Source: Hirundichthys speculiger
Taxonomy: Eukaryota; Chordata; Actinopteri; Beloniformes; Exocoetidae
Direction of reading: 5' to 3'
Assembly (NCBI GenBank): GCA_018398805.1
Contig: JAGFBZ010002129.1
Coordinates: 682,001 to 746,000 of the forward strand
Length of the DNA stretch: 64,000 bases
Below are positions 11,346 to 22,790 of the stretch, one piece after another. The notes below the pieces were generated by a model. That model had not been told where the DNA came from. It searched no databases and was given only the letters and a program-made list of their open reading frames with translations. The stretch's first letter is position 1, and each line of letters begins with the position of its first letter. A program made the translations under genes and the position numbers.

Positions 11346-14129
11346 ATAAAAAGGCAACAAGATCACAAAACAACCAAAATGTCATTTCTGGCATATCGTA
11401 TTCAACAGGAGCCGTACACTGCTGTCATATCGAGTTAGGTAACGCGCTGAAAAAGTCAGTTTAATGTCATTGTGACTCTGGCAGCGCAAAGTAGATTGAA
11501 GTAAATGAGGGCGGATAGAAGTTCGGATGGCTCATTGTAAAGGTGTTGCCTCCATGGAACATGATTTCTCATTGAATGGAGTTATTAGCATGTCAGAAAG
11601 AATTATAGTATTTTCAAGGTGCTACCCACAAATGAATTACTAACACCCAACGCTGGTTTTATTTTTCCCTGCATACATTTCACACAGAATGCACAGACTG
11701 AATAATAATTGAAATAACTGCGGTTTCTCCACAGACGTAATAGGCGTACTAGCTACTGCAGTGAACGCTGTTACTGGAAATGTTTTCTAGTGTTTCATAA
11801 CCCAATTCATGCTGTTCAAGAATGAGCAGTGATTCATGTAAGAGGCAAAAAGAGAGCACTTAGTCTTGTTGCCCTGTAGTTTTACAGTTCTATTAGACAC
11901 ATACTTATCAAGTGTTTCAGAGAGGAAACATCAGGCCAAATTTACCAAGAAAAAAAACCCCAATGACATTTCACACAAAACCGATGTGTATTTAGATTTA
12001 TTGATGTTGGGAGTAGAAGCAATATGTTAATATAGTGCACTCAAGAGTGTCACTAAGAGGGTGAAATGGACAGTGAAAGAGAAGATTTAAATGTTTCCCA
12101 TGGAGTGCAGCGAAGGTATGCAGGGTTTGATGATCAACAGGGGACCAGACGGAAACCTCTGAGCCTCAGGACTGCAGAGGTCAAAATAGATCTACAGTTT
12201 CTCAGCTGCTTCGGGAAATTCTTTAGGGTGTCTAAAGGGTGTCTTTACATTCACTGAAACCTGTCGTCACTACGAGGGCCTGAGAGTCGGACATGGCCGT
12301 GCCTCTCTGTGTCAATATGACTTGTCTAAACTACTGGAGAAATAAATTTTGACCTCAGATATTATTGTAAGCTCAAAAAAAGAGATGCATGAGGTGTTGC
12401 TGTATTTCTTTGAAGAATAAACTCGGTGTATCCAAGTCTCTAACGGTCTATGGCACAAGGTGTCTTTTTGAGGACTTTCTATAACAGCATCATAAGAAGG
12501 GACTTGGCTTGATTGGTCAGATTCTACCATCGACATTCATGAAAAGGACAGCTTCCAGCTAGGTGTCATGATATCGTCAGCCCAGTCAATGGGAAACACT
12601 GCCGGTCTCATGTTAAGGTCCGGTATATGTAGCCTCTGCATTCATTTTAAAAGCCAAAGCTTTCACCAGTGCACCAAAGAAAGAGTCATCACCTACTTTT
12701 TATTTCCATAAAGTCTTGGAAAAATGTGAATTTGTTTGTGAGGACAGAAAAAATATTTTTCAGCTTTAAGTGGATTGCTTTCTTAGTCGTCCCAAACAGA
12801 AACATTAGCATGTAATCTTTGTTTTTTCCAGTTGATGACTTTCATTCTCCAGATCTAATTCCGAATCGAACATGTATGGCTGGATTTCTGGACTTGTCAT
12901 TCCTGAAAAAACAAAAGTAACCTCTCAAAGTTCTGTTTACTGTAGCTCTACTTGGAAGAAGTTGTGTCCGTTCAGTGAGGCTCCTTCGCCCCTCGTGGGA
13001 AGCTTTCAGAAATTTGACCAGAGAAGATAAACAGCCTCCAGACATTCGACCAATCAGACGTTTGAGGTCTGTTGGGTGAGAACGTAGAAGTGCTCTAGAT
13101 AAGACAAAAATGGTCAACTTCTGTCCACATAAAGAGCAGTCGTGCTTTACTTCCAAGTTTTGAGTCTGGTGTTAAAGTATACGTTCAGAAGCTGTTGTTT
13201 GTAAATTTGGGTATATCTTATTTATAAGTATATACTCTAATTGTGCTGGTGAGGCTGCCTCACCAGAGCACAGTTAAACAATGCACTGACCACGACAGAG
13301 GTGCAAGTGAATTTAATCTCCAAGTCGTATACAATTCAGAGAGGCCATTAACTCACATCACAGAATGAAGGATGATCAGAAATGACAAATTGCCAGTAGG
13401 AAACAGTTCGTCTTATGCATCACATGGAAAACATGGAATCCTTGAGATAAGTTGTCTAGACGCCTACGTGTCATAACTTAGAGATAAACAATAACGATAA
13501 ACAAGCTGTGGCCTTCAATGGACCGGAATCGAGACCAAAAGTTATGGACTTATGAACTAGTAAGTACAATAAGGCTCCAAAATACAGTTTTAATATTACA
13601 GAAACTTTATTGATTCACTCTTTTCTATATAATTGGTATATTGGTGAAGTAATCTCTGCTTAGTCTGATTAGCTCAGGTAAAAAGAAAAAGTGTCCACTT
13701 GTTCTTTAACTTTTTTATATAACTTTTTTATATAAAGTGGTCACAAAGGTGGACAGCTATTCAAAAGCCACTTTCTGGTAAATACATGGGTTTGTACGGT
13801 TTAGCTCCACATTTGCCACTTTAGAGGGATGTGGAGGAGTTGTCTCTACTTAAAAGGAGCACAAAAGGAACTTTAACAATTTGGAGTTCAACTGGTGCCC
13901 TTTTAGACATGGAGGTTAAGTTGCTTTTAAAAATAAAAGGATTTAATTATTTTTGGTCACTTGTTCTGTCACTCTCTTATCTTCAGTCATTACTTTCTTG
14001 AGTCTTAGTCACCTCTGCCATGACGTCCAAGAGCTTGTTTAATAATTAATGATGTGACATAATGCCGTTAAAGTGATATGGAGCTGACACAAGACACAAC
14101 TAGGAAAGAGTCTAAAGACACTTTTGGGT
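11346..14129. other. Non-coding stretch, no gene recognised
   Basis: No recognised gene. A 104-codon frame on the minus strand (12842-13156) has no family I know and no supporting signals. A strong hairpin at 13242-13272 is listed separately. Confidence 0.5.
13242..13272. repeat. Near-perfect short hairpin
   Basis: CTGGTGAGGC at 13246-13255 is followed by one base and then its exact complement GCCTCACCAG at 13257-13266. The pairing extends outward (TGTG with CACA) past a small bulge. A single-base loop this tight is typical of a palindrome rather than an RNA hairpin. Function unknown. Confidence 0.7.
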
Positions 14130-14560
14130 GATTCGTGACGATAGAAGGGACAATTGTCAGGTTTTAGGGATAGACAGCACAAATGCAGGAGACTGGAAGT
14201 TGAGATTAATTAAACAGCATCCTTTAATAACAAAACATGTGGCACAAATCAGGATATCAAAAATCAAAAATACTCATATGAAAAGGGGTCAGGAAGTAAC
14301 ACAGGGAAGCACAATGGGGGGTCACAACTAGCAAGCCCAACAGAATGACAATGGACCAGCAGGGGAGAAAGGAAAAGCAGGACAATATATAAACAATCAA
14401 TATTAACAATATTAAAGATCAAAAGATCACCAGTAAAACTCAAACCCAAACAGACTAAATCCTAACAAAACAAGAGCAAGACTCAAACTCAGAAACCCTG
14501 GAAGACTGACAGATGGGAGGCTGTGAGATCTAGACCTGGAATGGAAAATTAAAACAAATG
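14130..14560. repeat. A/C-skewed dispersed-repeat-like stretch
   Basis: The plus strand is rich in A and C (AACAAAACAAG, CAAACCCAAACAG, ACTCAAACTCAG) with phrases such as AATGCAGGAGACTGGAAGTTGAG that I associate with a common fish dispersed repeat. A similar strand bias appears at 19740-20130. I cannot define ends. A poly(T) run follows at 14611-14638. Confidence 0.35.
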
Positions 14561-15063
14561 TTTTAACTTTTTTACCTGCTTTAAATTCATGATGTACATT
14601 TGGAACAAATGTTTTTTTTTTTTTTTTTTTTTTTTTTTGCTTTAGCATAAATACATTTGATGGTAAAAATGTAGTTCTAGCGTGTCTTGATTAAATTTCT
14701 ATAAGGACTACATGGAGTTGTCATTCAGTAGCTTCCTCTAACATGATTATGGAGAAGAAACACTTTTTTAAAAAGAAAAGAAGCACTTAACAGTTTATCC
14801 ACGATGTTAGAAGAGCTTTTTTTCTTTTTCCGTGATTATAACAAGCAGCTGACAACATGCTTTTGTGCATAATTATCCACATTTCTTATGTAAATGCTCA
14901 TTAAGAAATTGAATAATGCATGTAATTCATCTAAATAATATAAGGGTTAATTTCTTGAACAAATTTACATTTTATATGTATATTGCACAATTTAATAATA
15001 CACATAACATAAACTTATAATGTCCATTTAAAATCTATCCCAGTGATGTCTAGTTAGTTTTTG

Positions 15064-15430
15064 TTATACCTTCAGCTGCTGCTTCATAAACACTTTGATC
15101 TACGTCTGCTGCTGAATAGCTACTGATTTCTGAAGACCTTATTTCCAGCACATGTAATACTTTAAATCCATCACCACCATTCCACTAGCTATTATCAAAA
15201 ATTAAAACAATTGTTTAGTTTCCCAGCATACATCATGTTGATTCATCTCACTTCTTTCAACTGTGGCTCCACACATGATGTACATGCAGTTGTGAAGAGG
15301 GTTAAAAGAGGAGCATTAATCATCAGTCAGACACTTTATCTTGTCTCGTTTTAAAATGCAAGATGATGATGAGGAACGTCAGTCTTTCCAGTCGTCCTTC
15401 TTCTTTTTCTCTTTGATACGAAGAATTAGT
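15064..15430 (+). repeat. Repeat family C, copy 1
   Basis: This segment matches the reverse complement of about 21977-22400. Shared blocks include GCTGCTTCATAAACACTTTGAT, CTGAATAGCTACTGATTTCT, TAGCTATTATCAAAAATTAA, CAGTTGTGAAGAGGGTTAAA and GAATTAGTCTGG. No reading frame is conserved between copies. In both places a family A copy lies next to it. Confidence 0.75.
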
Positions 15431-15616
15431 CTGGTTCATCTGGATTTGGCTTTGTTTTCCTGGGTGCAGTACCAGGAGACGCAGATTAAACTGACTCTGG
15501 ATGCCATTGAACAGACATACAGCCAATCAGAGAAACGAATCACGTGACGCAGCAGAAAGCGGGCGGAGAAAATCTAAAATGGCCTGCAGAGGAAGAGGCT
15601 CCATGTGGCTTCTTCA

Positions 15617-15855
15617 CCTGTAATGCAGAAAATTGTAGCTCCTTAGCTGACCACTGGGGGCGGAGTTTAAAAGGTGAGTCCAACCTCTACTGACCTGCAT
15701 GCTAAAATACCCAACTTTGCAGAAGAAATTAAAATATCTGCAGATGTCACATCCATGACAACTGTTCAGGGGTTGAGCTTTTATCAGGCCTCATCAGATA
15801 AAACTATATCAAGCCCCAATTTTTTGCATAATTAGAAGTGAGGTCTTTTGACTGT
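15617..15855 (+). repeat. Repeat family A, 5' fragment
   Basis: It carries the family A start (GCTGACCACTGGGGGC), the CCCAACTTTGCAG block, the CATCCATGACAACTGT block and the CCTCATCAGATAAAAC block in family order. It stops before the central GCTAAGC-rich part. Confidence 0.75.
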
Positions 15856-16379
15856 TGTCTGTTTTTAAGAGTGGAGGCCTCTATTTGAGACACCGGATAA
15901 ACCCCACCCCCACCTTGTTGTGACTGGTTTGGTACGTTCTCTACCAGTAGAAATAACTGTGACATGGAGGGCTGACCCATTTCACCAGAGATAACTGTTT
16001 GTGAACTGAACGGGTATGGTTGGCCTGGCTTCAGGAACAAACTGATATTTCTGTCCAGAAAGTTGGAAATATCATTGCATCATATCACCTTTCGGTGCCT
16101 TCTGCTTACATAATGATTAAACCTAATTATATAAATGTCCGTGTTCCTGCACAGCTCAGGGAACACAGGCCTTGATGTTGCCACGCTTTGTTGTCTCCCA
16201 CCGTGAATAACACATCCAGATCCTAAATCCTCTCAGCCTGCGGAAAATCAGCCTCATTTGTTTACCCTCAGGGCAGAGTTATATCTACCCATCATCCGTC
16301 ACAGGACAGAGCATCCTGTCTATCTCTTTCATCTCGCTGCAGTTTGGCCTTGAAGTCCGACCTGAATACGATGAGCAGA

Positions 16380-16401
16380 CACACACACACACACACACAC
16401 C
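16380..16401. repeat. (AC)n microsatellite
   Basis: An uninterrupted dinucleotide run of about eleven AC units. Confidence 0.95.
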
Positions 16402-17260
16402 CTCACTTCGCTCCTATCCTCCGTAGACCAAACATACTGCACACTAGCTTTTATTTTAACTCATTCTTTCTTTGAATCACAGCTGTTGTGTTGGTTTAGC
16501 ATGCACGAGGTGATGAAGCTCGAGTAGCTGAGCTCTAAAAGCAGAGAACTTAATCAGGGGAGGATGATTGTTCCCACTCAAGTTTCGACGGCGCAGCCTT
16601 CGAGGCATCAAATCAGGTGCAGACGCAGAGTTTGGAGGTGACAATATGACATCTTGGCAGCTTTTTTAACACCCCCCCCCCTCCTGTTTGTTAAAAGCCA
16701 GAGGAGAGATTTGGCAAACGTGTGATGCTCCTAATGCAGACATAATGGGAGGGCAGCGCTAATGTTGCTCCACCAGCGGTGGAAGCGTCACAGTTGGCAC
16801 GCTCGGGCTCGGTGGAAGCGTAATTACTCTAAACACACGGCGGAGGAAACACATAAAGCCTCAGAGAGGGTGTTGCAGTATGAAAAGAAGAATGACACAA
16901 TGACAAATTCATGCCGGGACTATCTCTGGCTCCTCCAGAGCTAATGCTCTCCGGCTCTTTTGTCAATCAAAGGCTCCGAACAAAAGATGACTCATCAATT
17001 TGCCACACCAAATTACCCCCCCCCCCCCATCCTTTTTTTTTTCTAACCTCCTCTCCTCCTCATTCCACATTAACCTAAATTGTCTCTGCTTTGCGGTTCA
17101 ACATGAACTAAATGACAAGCAGCACGCGCGGCTCTTTGCCTCTTTTTCCGACTCATTTCACATTCAGCCATGGAAATTAAATCAGGACAGTGGGTTTTTT
17201 GACATTATTGTGCCCTGGTAATGAAAGTAGCAATTAGGTGTTGAAAATTAATTTAGAGGA

Positions 17261-17283
17261 AAAAAAAAAAAAAAAAAAAAAAA
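17261..17283. repeat. Poly(A) tract
   Basis: A run of more than twenty A residues. No retroposon body is visible upstream, so it is not evidence of retroposition by itself. Confidence 0.9.
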
Positions 17284-18209
17284 GGCAGGCCTCCTTTCAG
17301 ACTCGAGAGCCTTCAGCGGATTGTAGTGGCGGCGGCGTTCTCCAGCTGGCTGGATGCTATGAAGTGCTTTCACCACCGGGGGCTGCTCTTTCATACACTC
17401 TACATTGTGCACACACACACACACCCACCCACCGACACACACACACATCGAGTTCCACACAGCGGCGGTGGAGTAATGCTGATTGATGTGCAGAGACCTA
17501 GCCCTCTCTCAGCTGCTGGCGCTGGTAATTGCTTCCATCCTCCTCCCAATACGAAGCTGCACAGTGAGGGAAGGAGAACATGATTCCAGCAGGACAGCAC
17601 TCTGAATCCCTGAACCCCTCCAGAAACATCCACAAAAAAATGTTCTGCATCCATCCAGGCGGGGGCTTGACATTTACGCTGAAGCCTGACAGGACCTGGC
17701 AGGAAGTGATGAGCAGAGTCGCGCTGGGCTAAATTTCCCACTTTTCTTGCTCGGTCTTTTTTTTTTTTTCAGATCTGATGGGCTTTGCAGCCTCAGGTGT
17801 GGAGAAAATGTTCACAGTTATTTAGGGTTTTCAGGCCAATGTAAGACTTTAATCTCTTTCAGCTAAATACTTAATGGGTTTTTACGTGCCTCATTGATCA
17901 TTATGAGCCTGAGAGGGACAGAAATTAAAGCTGCAGAAAAGCATGTTCACAAGTCTCCTAGAAAGGTGATCCTGTCAGGGAAACTGCTGCTGCTGCGGAG
18001 ATGCGCCGGCTTGTAAACTGCAGGCTCACATAAAAATGTTAACATGTTTGTGTAGAAGAATTTCTTGGACCTAATTTACAGCTATCGGTTGTACTTCTGA
18101 CGTGCTCTGAGTTTTCCCCATGTTTAACCCTCTCCTGTATGTTAATGAGGCTAATCCGAGGGGCTACATGCGACTAGCTAAATTGACACCAACACTGAAG
18201 CAGGCAACG

Positions 18210-18840
18210 TCTGCAGCTCATCGAATGACCACTAGGGGCTGGCTCCAGAAGGCGAGTCAAACCTCACGTTCAAATACCCCACATCAAAATTAATATATAC
18301 AAAAAACTCCATAAAAAAAACAAAGACTGTTGTCTCCATAGCAAGATTTCACATCCAGGTGTCAGGTGTGAACTTTTAACGTACCCGTCCATCCATCATC
18401 CATACCCATTTAGTCCTATTCAGGGGTCTGCTGGAGTCTATCCCAGCTCTCTTCAGGTGGAAGGTAGGGGTCCACTCTGGACAGGTCGGCAGTCCATCGC
18501 AGGGTCACATGTAAACTTTTATGTACCTCATCAGGTAAAACCATAAACCTTACAGTTGGGGTATGTTGCAGTCTGTGTGGTCAGTTAGCTAGTACTTAGC
18601 ACTTAGCAATTATGGAGAAACTGACATCTGAGTTATGTGAAATAATAGCTAAGAGAGCACGAATCACTCTTATTTTGAAGAGAACATGGCTTGTTGTGTT
18701 GTTAATTGTACCAGCTCAGCTAGCTAGCTAAAGCAAACGGTGTGAAGGTTTCAAAGGCACTTCTTAGAAACCCACAATCCCTCACAGAGGATCTGTCTAG
18801 TTATTTTTAGGTGGTCCAGTTGTTTGTATACAGTCTATGA
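18210..18840 (+). repeat. Repeat family A copy with nested retroposon
   Basis: It begins CTGCAGCTCATCGAATGACCACTAGGGGCTGG and continues through the family A blocks (GTTGTCTCCATAGCAAGATTTCACATCC, TACCTCATCAGGTAAAACC, CTTAGCACTTAGCAATTAT, GTTGTTAATTGTACC). It ends at the TATACAGTCTATGAG terminus near 18840. The central region is shortened. A 128-bp retroposon at 18386-18513 interrupts it. There is no coding capacity. Confidence 0.8.
18386..18513 (+). mobile_element. Short non-LTR retroposon insertion with target duplication
   Basis: The body starts CGTCCATCCATCATCCATAC and contains GGAGTCTATCCCAGCT, CCACTCTGGACAGGTCG and AGTCCATCGCAGGGTCACA, the standard text of an abundant teleost retroposon 3' region. 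It is bracketed by AACTTTTAACGTACC (18371-18385) and AACTTTTATGTACC (18514-18527). This is a 14-15-bp near-identical duplication as expected for target-primed insertion. It is nested in family A. Confidence 0.85.
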
Positions 18841-19006
18841 GTGAAATCTCAATCTGGTGCAGTCAATCTTTCCATGTGAGTTTACAGTTTTTACAATTAT
18901 AGCCACAGATTTGTTTGAAAAATAAAAATAGTACAACAAATGTATGGCTATAACCATATATTCAAATGAAAATATACTCTATGTGAATAGATTCAAAGTC
19001 AATATA

Positions 19007-19358
19007 TTAAAGGTAGGGTAGGAGATTTTTTGCTGAAACTTAAAAAAAAATGTTTTACTATATTTCGTGAAATTCTTTTTACACATTGAATTCTAACAGT
19101 TAATTAGATGTTAAATGTCAAAACAAAAAAACTGAGTGGAAACACCATCCAGTCATATGATTATTGAGGTGACCCCAGTAATGTCACTGGGCCATTGGCT
19201 CTTCAATTAAACATTTTTTTCTTCAGTAAACAGGCACATAGTCCTGTTTGTGCTTTGGCTGGTACGGCCTCAGAGGCAGGTCTGAAGGACAGGGGGGGGT
19301 TGTACTTTTCAGTTGTTTTCCTAATTTCTTTCTGGATATTCTCCTACCCAACCTTTAA
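19007..19358. mobile_element. TTAA-flanked miniature element (piggyBac-like ends)
   Basis: The left end TTAAAGGTAGGGTAGGAGA (from 19007) is the near-exact complement of the right end TCTCCTACCCAACCTTTAA (to 19358), and TTAA is at both borders. The 352-bp interior has no real coding capacity. TTAA targets are the hallmark of piggyBac transposases, so I infer non-autonomous piggyBac-type mobilisation. Related starts occur at 37153 and 37441. Confidence 0.85.
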
Positions 19359-21158
19359 AAAAGAAAAATGGAAGAATCTTATATCGCTATAAAAAAAATG
19401 TTTATTATTTTTTTGCTTAATCCAGTGAAAAAATCAGCAGTTTGTGAGGCTTTTTTTCTTCTCTTTCTTTTCAGTGATTCACCGTTTGAAAGCCAAACAT
19501 AGCACTCACTGGCAGATTTAGGTTTTAGCAGCTTGGGCAGCGACTGAAGGCAGCATCATGACATCGGAACAAAATCAGTCATTAAGAAGTAGCTTAGGCT
19601 CCATCTCACTCTGCTTCACCATTAAAATGTGATCCTGGACCAAGTAGTAATGGAGCCAGCGGTAGGTCTTGTTATTTTAGGTTAATAAGACCTAACAGTC
19701 TCTGGAGTGACTTTAAACATTTTTTCTGCTTAGAAATCCCCATACAACTAACAAAGAGACTATAAAGAGACAGAGAACAACTGGACATAAAAGACAAGTA
19801 ACTAAAGATAAAACACTATATAGAACCAAAACATAGCTAAACAAAAGGACAGCAAACACTAACAAACACCCAAAACAACGACAAAAAACAGAAAAAAAAG
19901 AGGCAACTAAAAGGAAAGTGAAAGGAGGACGGCATATAGACGAGCTGATGAGATGGATGTGGACAGTGAGACACAGCAGACCAACAAACGAAGTGACACA
20001 CCAGGAAGAAAATATGACAGGAACTCAAGCTGAATACAAAACATGAATCTAAAAGCACAAACCAAGACTAAAACTAACCAGAACAAGACTAAAAAGAAAA
20101 CCTAAGTCAATTAATCTCAAAATAATAATCACCACACAGAGACTACAGTGTCTTCTTTCATAATGCCAGCTATCTAGAACTGACCTTTCAGAATATTTTC
20201 ACTTTTCTAATTGCAATCATTTTCCCAACCAAAAAAAAAAAAAAATAAATAAATAATTTGGGTTGCACATAAAGATTACATCTTTTTGGACATCGTTTAT
20301 GTTGGATATGAAATTATTTAAGTGGTATGTTTCTTCTTAGCACTGTTACTTGCATCATTGCTTTTTTTTTTTTTAGCTCTGCATTTGATCAGAGTATTCC
20401 CACATCTTGATTTTTTTTTTCATGAATCAAATATGAAACAGAATGTCAAATACTCTCAAAAAAGTATTTGAGCTATCTAGATGAGGCCTGTTGAGGACTA
20501 TTCTGGCAGAAGCATAGCCAGAAAAGATGAAGACTGACCTGGAAAACAGTCTTTTAAACTGTAAGAAGGGGAATATAGGAGAGAAGAAAAACTTTGCATG
20601 ACAGCAAATTCTTTTTTTTTTTTAATGAAATGCAAACACTTTTCTGGAATCTAGTCTTGGACAGCGGCTGAGAAGTGAATAGAGAACAGAAGAATGTTTT
20701 TTGAATCGGCCTTGCAAATAATGTGAACCAGAACCTCATTACCCAAACATGAACAGTCAGGCACTCCATTACCAAAAAAAAAAAAGAAAATTAAAGTTGA
20801 AGATTTTCACATTGTTGGTTTTGGAAATTTGAAAATCTGTCCAGAAGCATCAGCTCCAGTCTGACCAGTGGAAAGCAGCTTTCTGTGGCTTCCAAATAAC
20901 ACGTCATTTGAACCACAGAGACGCCTTAAATCAGGACCGTGCCAGTCACCTGGGACTCCTTGTTATTAATAGATGTGGGTTTTATTTCCCAGAAGTCGTT
21001 GTCATTGTACCAGCACGGGTGTAGGCACTAAATATTCACTCTTACATACCTCAGCTCCAGATGTCCGCCCAGAAACCAGTCTGATGTCAAAGCAAAGGGA
21101 CTGGATTCAGACACCATCAGACAGAAGAGCAAGGTGGTGAATAAAGGACGATGCACCA
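19359..21158. other. Non-coding stretch, no gene recognised
   Basis: Several poly(A) and poly(T) tracts and an A/C-skewed part (19740-20130) occur. No protein domain or defined mobile element end is visible. Confidence 0.5.
19740..20130. repeat. A/C-skewed stretch similar in style to 14130-14560
   Basis: The plus strand is dominated by A with C (ACAAACACCCAAAACAACGAC and similar), with very little T. This may be a decayed dispersed repeat. I cannot align it reliably to the other stretch. Confidence 0.3.
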
Positions 21159-21976
21159 TAGAGTGTATTGAGAGAACTGGACAAATGACCTCAGATGTCA
21201 CCCAAAGGAGTTTTTTTTAAGTGTCTCTTTCGCCTTAGTGCACAGCACCATGTTGATAAGAACTGACACCCCCCCAACTGGTTGATCTAATCATGGGCAA
21301 ATGGGCCGAAAACAATCAGCCCCATCAGGCTGGAACCCACCCACCTTAAACTCTGTTGCCACGAATCAGCTATCTTTAGCTTGGCTAGCTTAGTTTATGC
21401 TACGTTATGAAATCTGTTCGTCAATCCTCATTTTAGATGTCTCTACAAAAACAGCATCCAAAACAAGTGCACCCAAATGTGAAATGAGTACTAGCAGGGC
21501 CCGTAGATCGCCTGTAGATTGTCCAAGCCTGGCAGCCTCGGCCCCCAAGCTGTGAACCGAGCTAACGAAGCTCCACTAGGCCTTGCTTCAAGCCCTGGGT
21601 CCACTCATCCTGGATGTCATTGGCAAGTCTGTTAGTTAGTTAAGGTAGAAGGATTCTGAAATGATCCGAGGTGACGGTCACTTGACCGGAGGACTCAGCT
21701 GAACTGCTACAAGTGGAAGAAGCCAATGTGCTACAGGCAGTCCAACTGGTGTCTGCTGGTCTGCTCTGGTTAGCAGCCTCCAGCCACTGATGAAGACAGC
21801 TGCTTTACTAAGCTCCGACCTTTTGAGCCTTTCAAGGCCAACCCAGAGCTGGTCGCAGCGGTCTGCTGGTACAGTCAACAGCACGACAAGTCATATGATC
21901 TTTAAAATAAGAATGGCTCTGCTCTGTCAGGGCCTTTATTCACAACTCAGAAGTCAAGAGAGTGCTCAGCCAGACT
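21159..21976 (-). repeat. Repeat family A copy, minus orientation
   Basis: On the plus strand it starts with the family terminus (ATAGAGTGTATTGAGAGAACTGGAC), continues through TTTAGCTTGGCTAGCTTAG and AGCTGGTCGCAGCGGTCTGCTGGTAC, and stops after TTCACAACTCAGAAGTCAA near 21960. The part that would follow in a full copy is missing. A family C copy begins next to it. Confidence 0.75.
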
Positions 21977-22400
21977 AATTCGTTGTATCATAGAGAAAGT
22001 GGCTGGCCAGACCAGGGTTCCTGATCTTTATCTTGCATTTTAAATGAATGAGACAAGATAATGTGACTGACCACAACTAGTTCCAGCCCACACCACTCCC
22101 ACCGATAATTTATTCCTCCTCGTTTAACCCTCTTCACAACTGCGTGGTCATCACATGTGAAGCCACAATCAGCAGAAGTGAAGAAAGAAAAAAAATCTCC
22201 TCAGGGAGGAATGAAATGAATAAACGCGATGTATTCAGGGAAAAACAATGTATTTTAATTTTTGATAATAGCTACTGTACAGTGGAATATGGTGCCCTTT
22301 TTAACATTTAAAGCATTACATGTACTGAAAATAAGGTCTTAGAAATCAGTAGCTATTCAGCAGCAGATCAAAGTGTTCATGAAGCAGCTCAGAACTCTCA
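21977..22400 (-). repeat. Repeat family C, copy 2
   Basis: It is the reverse complement of 15064-15430 with small insertions and deletions. For example, the segment with CTCCTCAGGGAGGAATGAAAT is not in copy 1. It sits between two partial family A copies in the same orientation. Confidence 0.75.
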
Positions 22401-22514
22401 CACTGAAAGTTTAAAAAGAACTAACTAGACGTTTTAAAACTTGGAATATATTTTAAATAGGGAACATTTACTAATCATATATAGCTATTATATTTAGTAT
22501 ATATGTTTTAGGTA

Positions 22515-22790
22515 TTTAAGCTAAGCTTTGTCCTCTGAGCCATCCAGGTCGACCCGCAGCCAGTTGTTTTTTTCGGATAGTATCATACAACAGTGCAAAA
22601 AATATATTCTCTGTCAAATATGAAGGACTTTGCTATATTAAGTTTTTAATTTACAGCTCAGAAGCTACACTCAGAAGTCAATATAATGCTAAGAGTTAAC
22701 TAGTAAAAGTGTTGACAGCTAAATTTGGCTATGCTGGCTGCCAATCAAATGACCACACCCCTAATAAAAATAAATATAAAAAAACCCCTT
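22515..22790 (-). repeat. Repeat family A fragment, minus orientation
   Basis: Blocks in order: AAGCTAAGCTTTGTCCTCTGAGCC, ACAGCTCAGAAG, AGTCAATATAATGCTAAGAG, CCAATCAAATGACCACACCCCTAAT. It overlaps in content with the copy at 21159-21976, so it is a separate insertion or duplication. Confidence 0.7.

Larger units (their letters stand above)
15856..18209. other. Mostly non-repetitive stretch with simple repeats; possible conserved non-coding DNA
   Basis: No coding region is recognised. About 15885-16030 shares phrasing with 63598-63700 and may be a decayed repeat. From about 16720 to 17240 the sequence is unique in this window and contains TAATTA, TCAATCAAAGG and ATGACTCATCA, the kind of motif-dense text seen in vertebrate enhancers. 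Simple repeats include (AC)n at 16380-16401, a C-run near 17017-17030, poly(A) at 17261-17283 and CA-rich text at 17410-17450. Regulatory function is inference only. Confidence 0.4.

Noticed and set aside
12842..13156. 104-codon minus-strand frame
   Set aside because: Wording such as GRMSGGCLSSLVKFLKASHEG looked gene-like, but I could not match a family and no other support exists.
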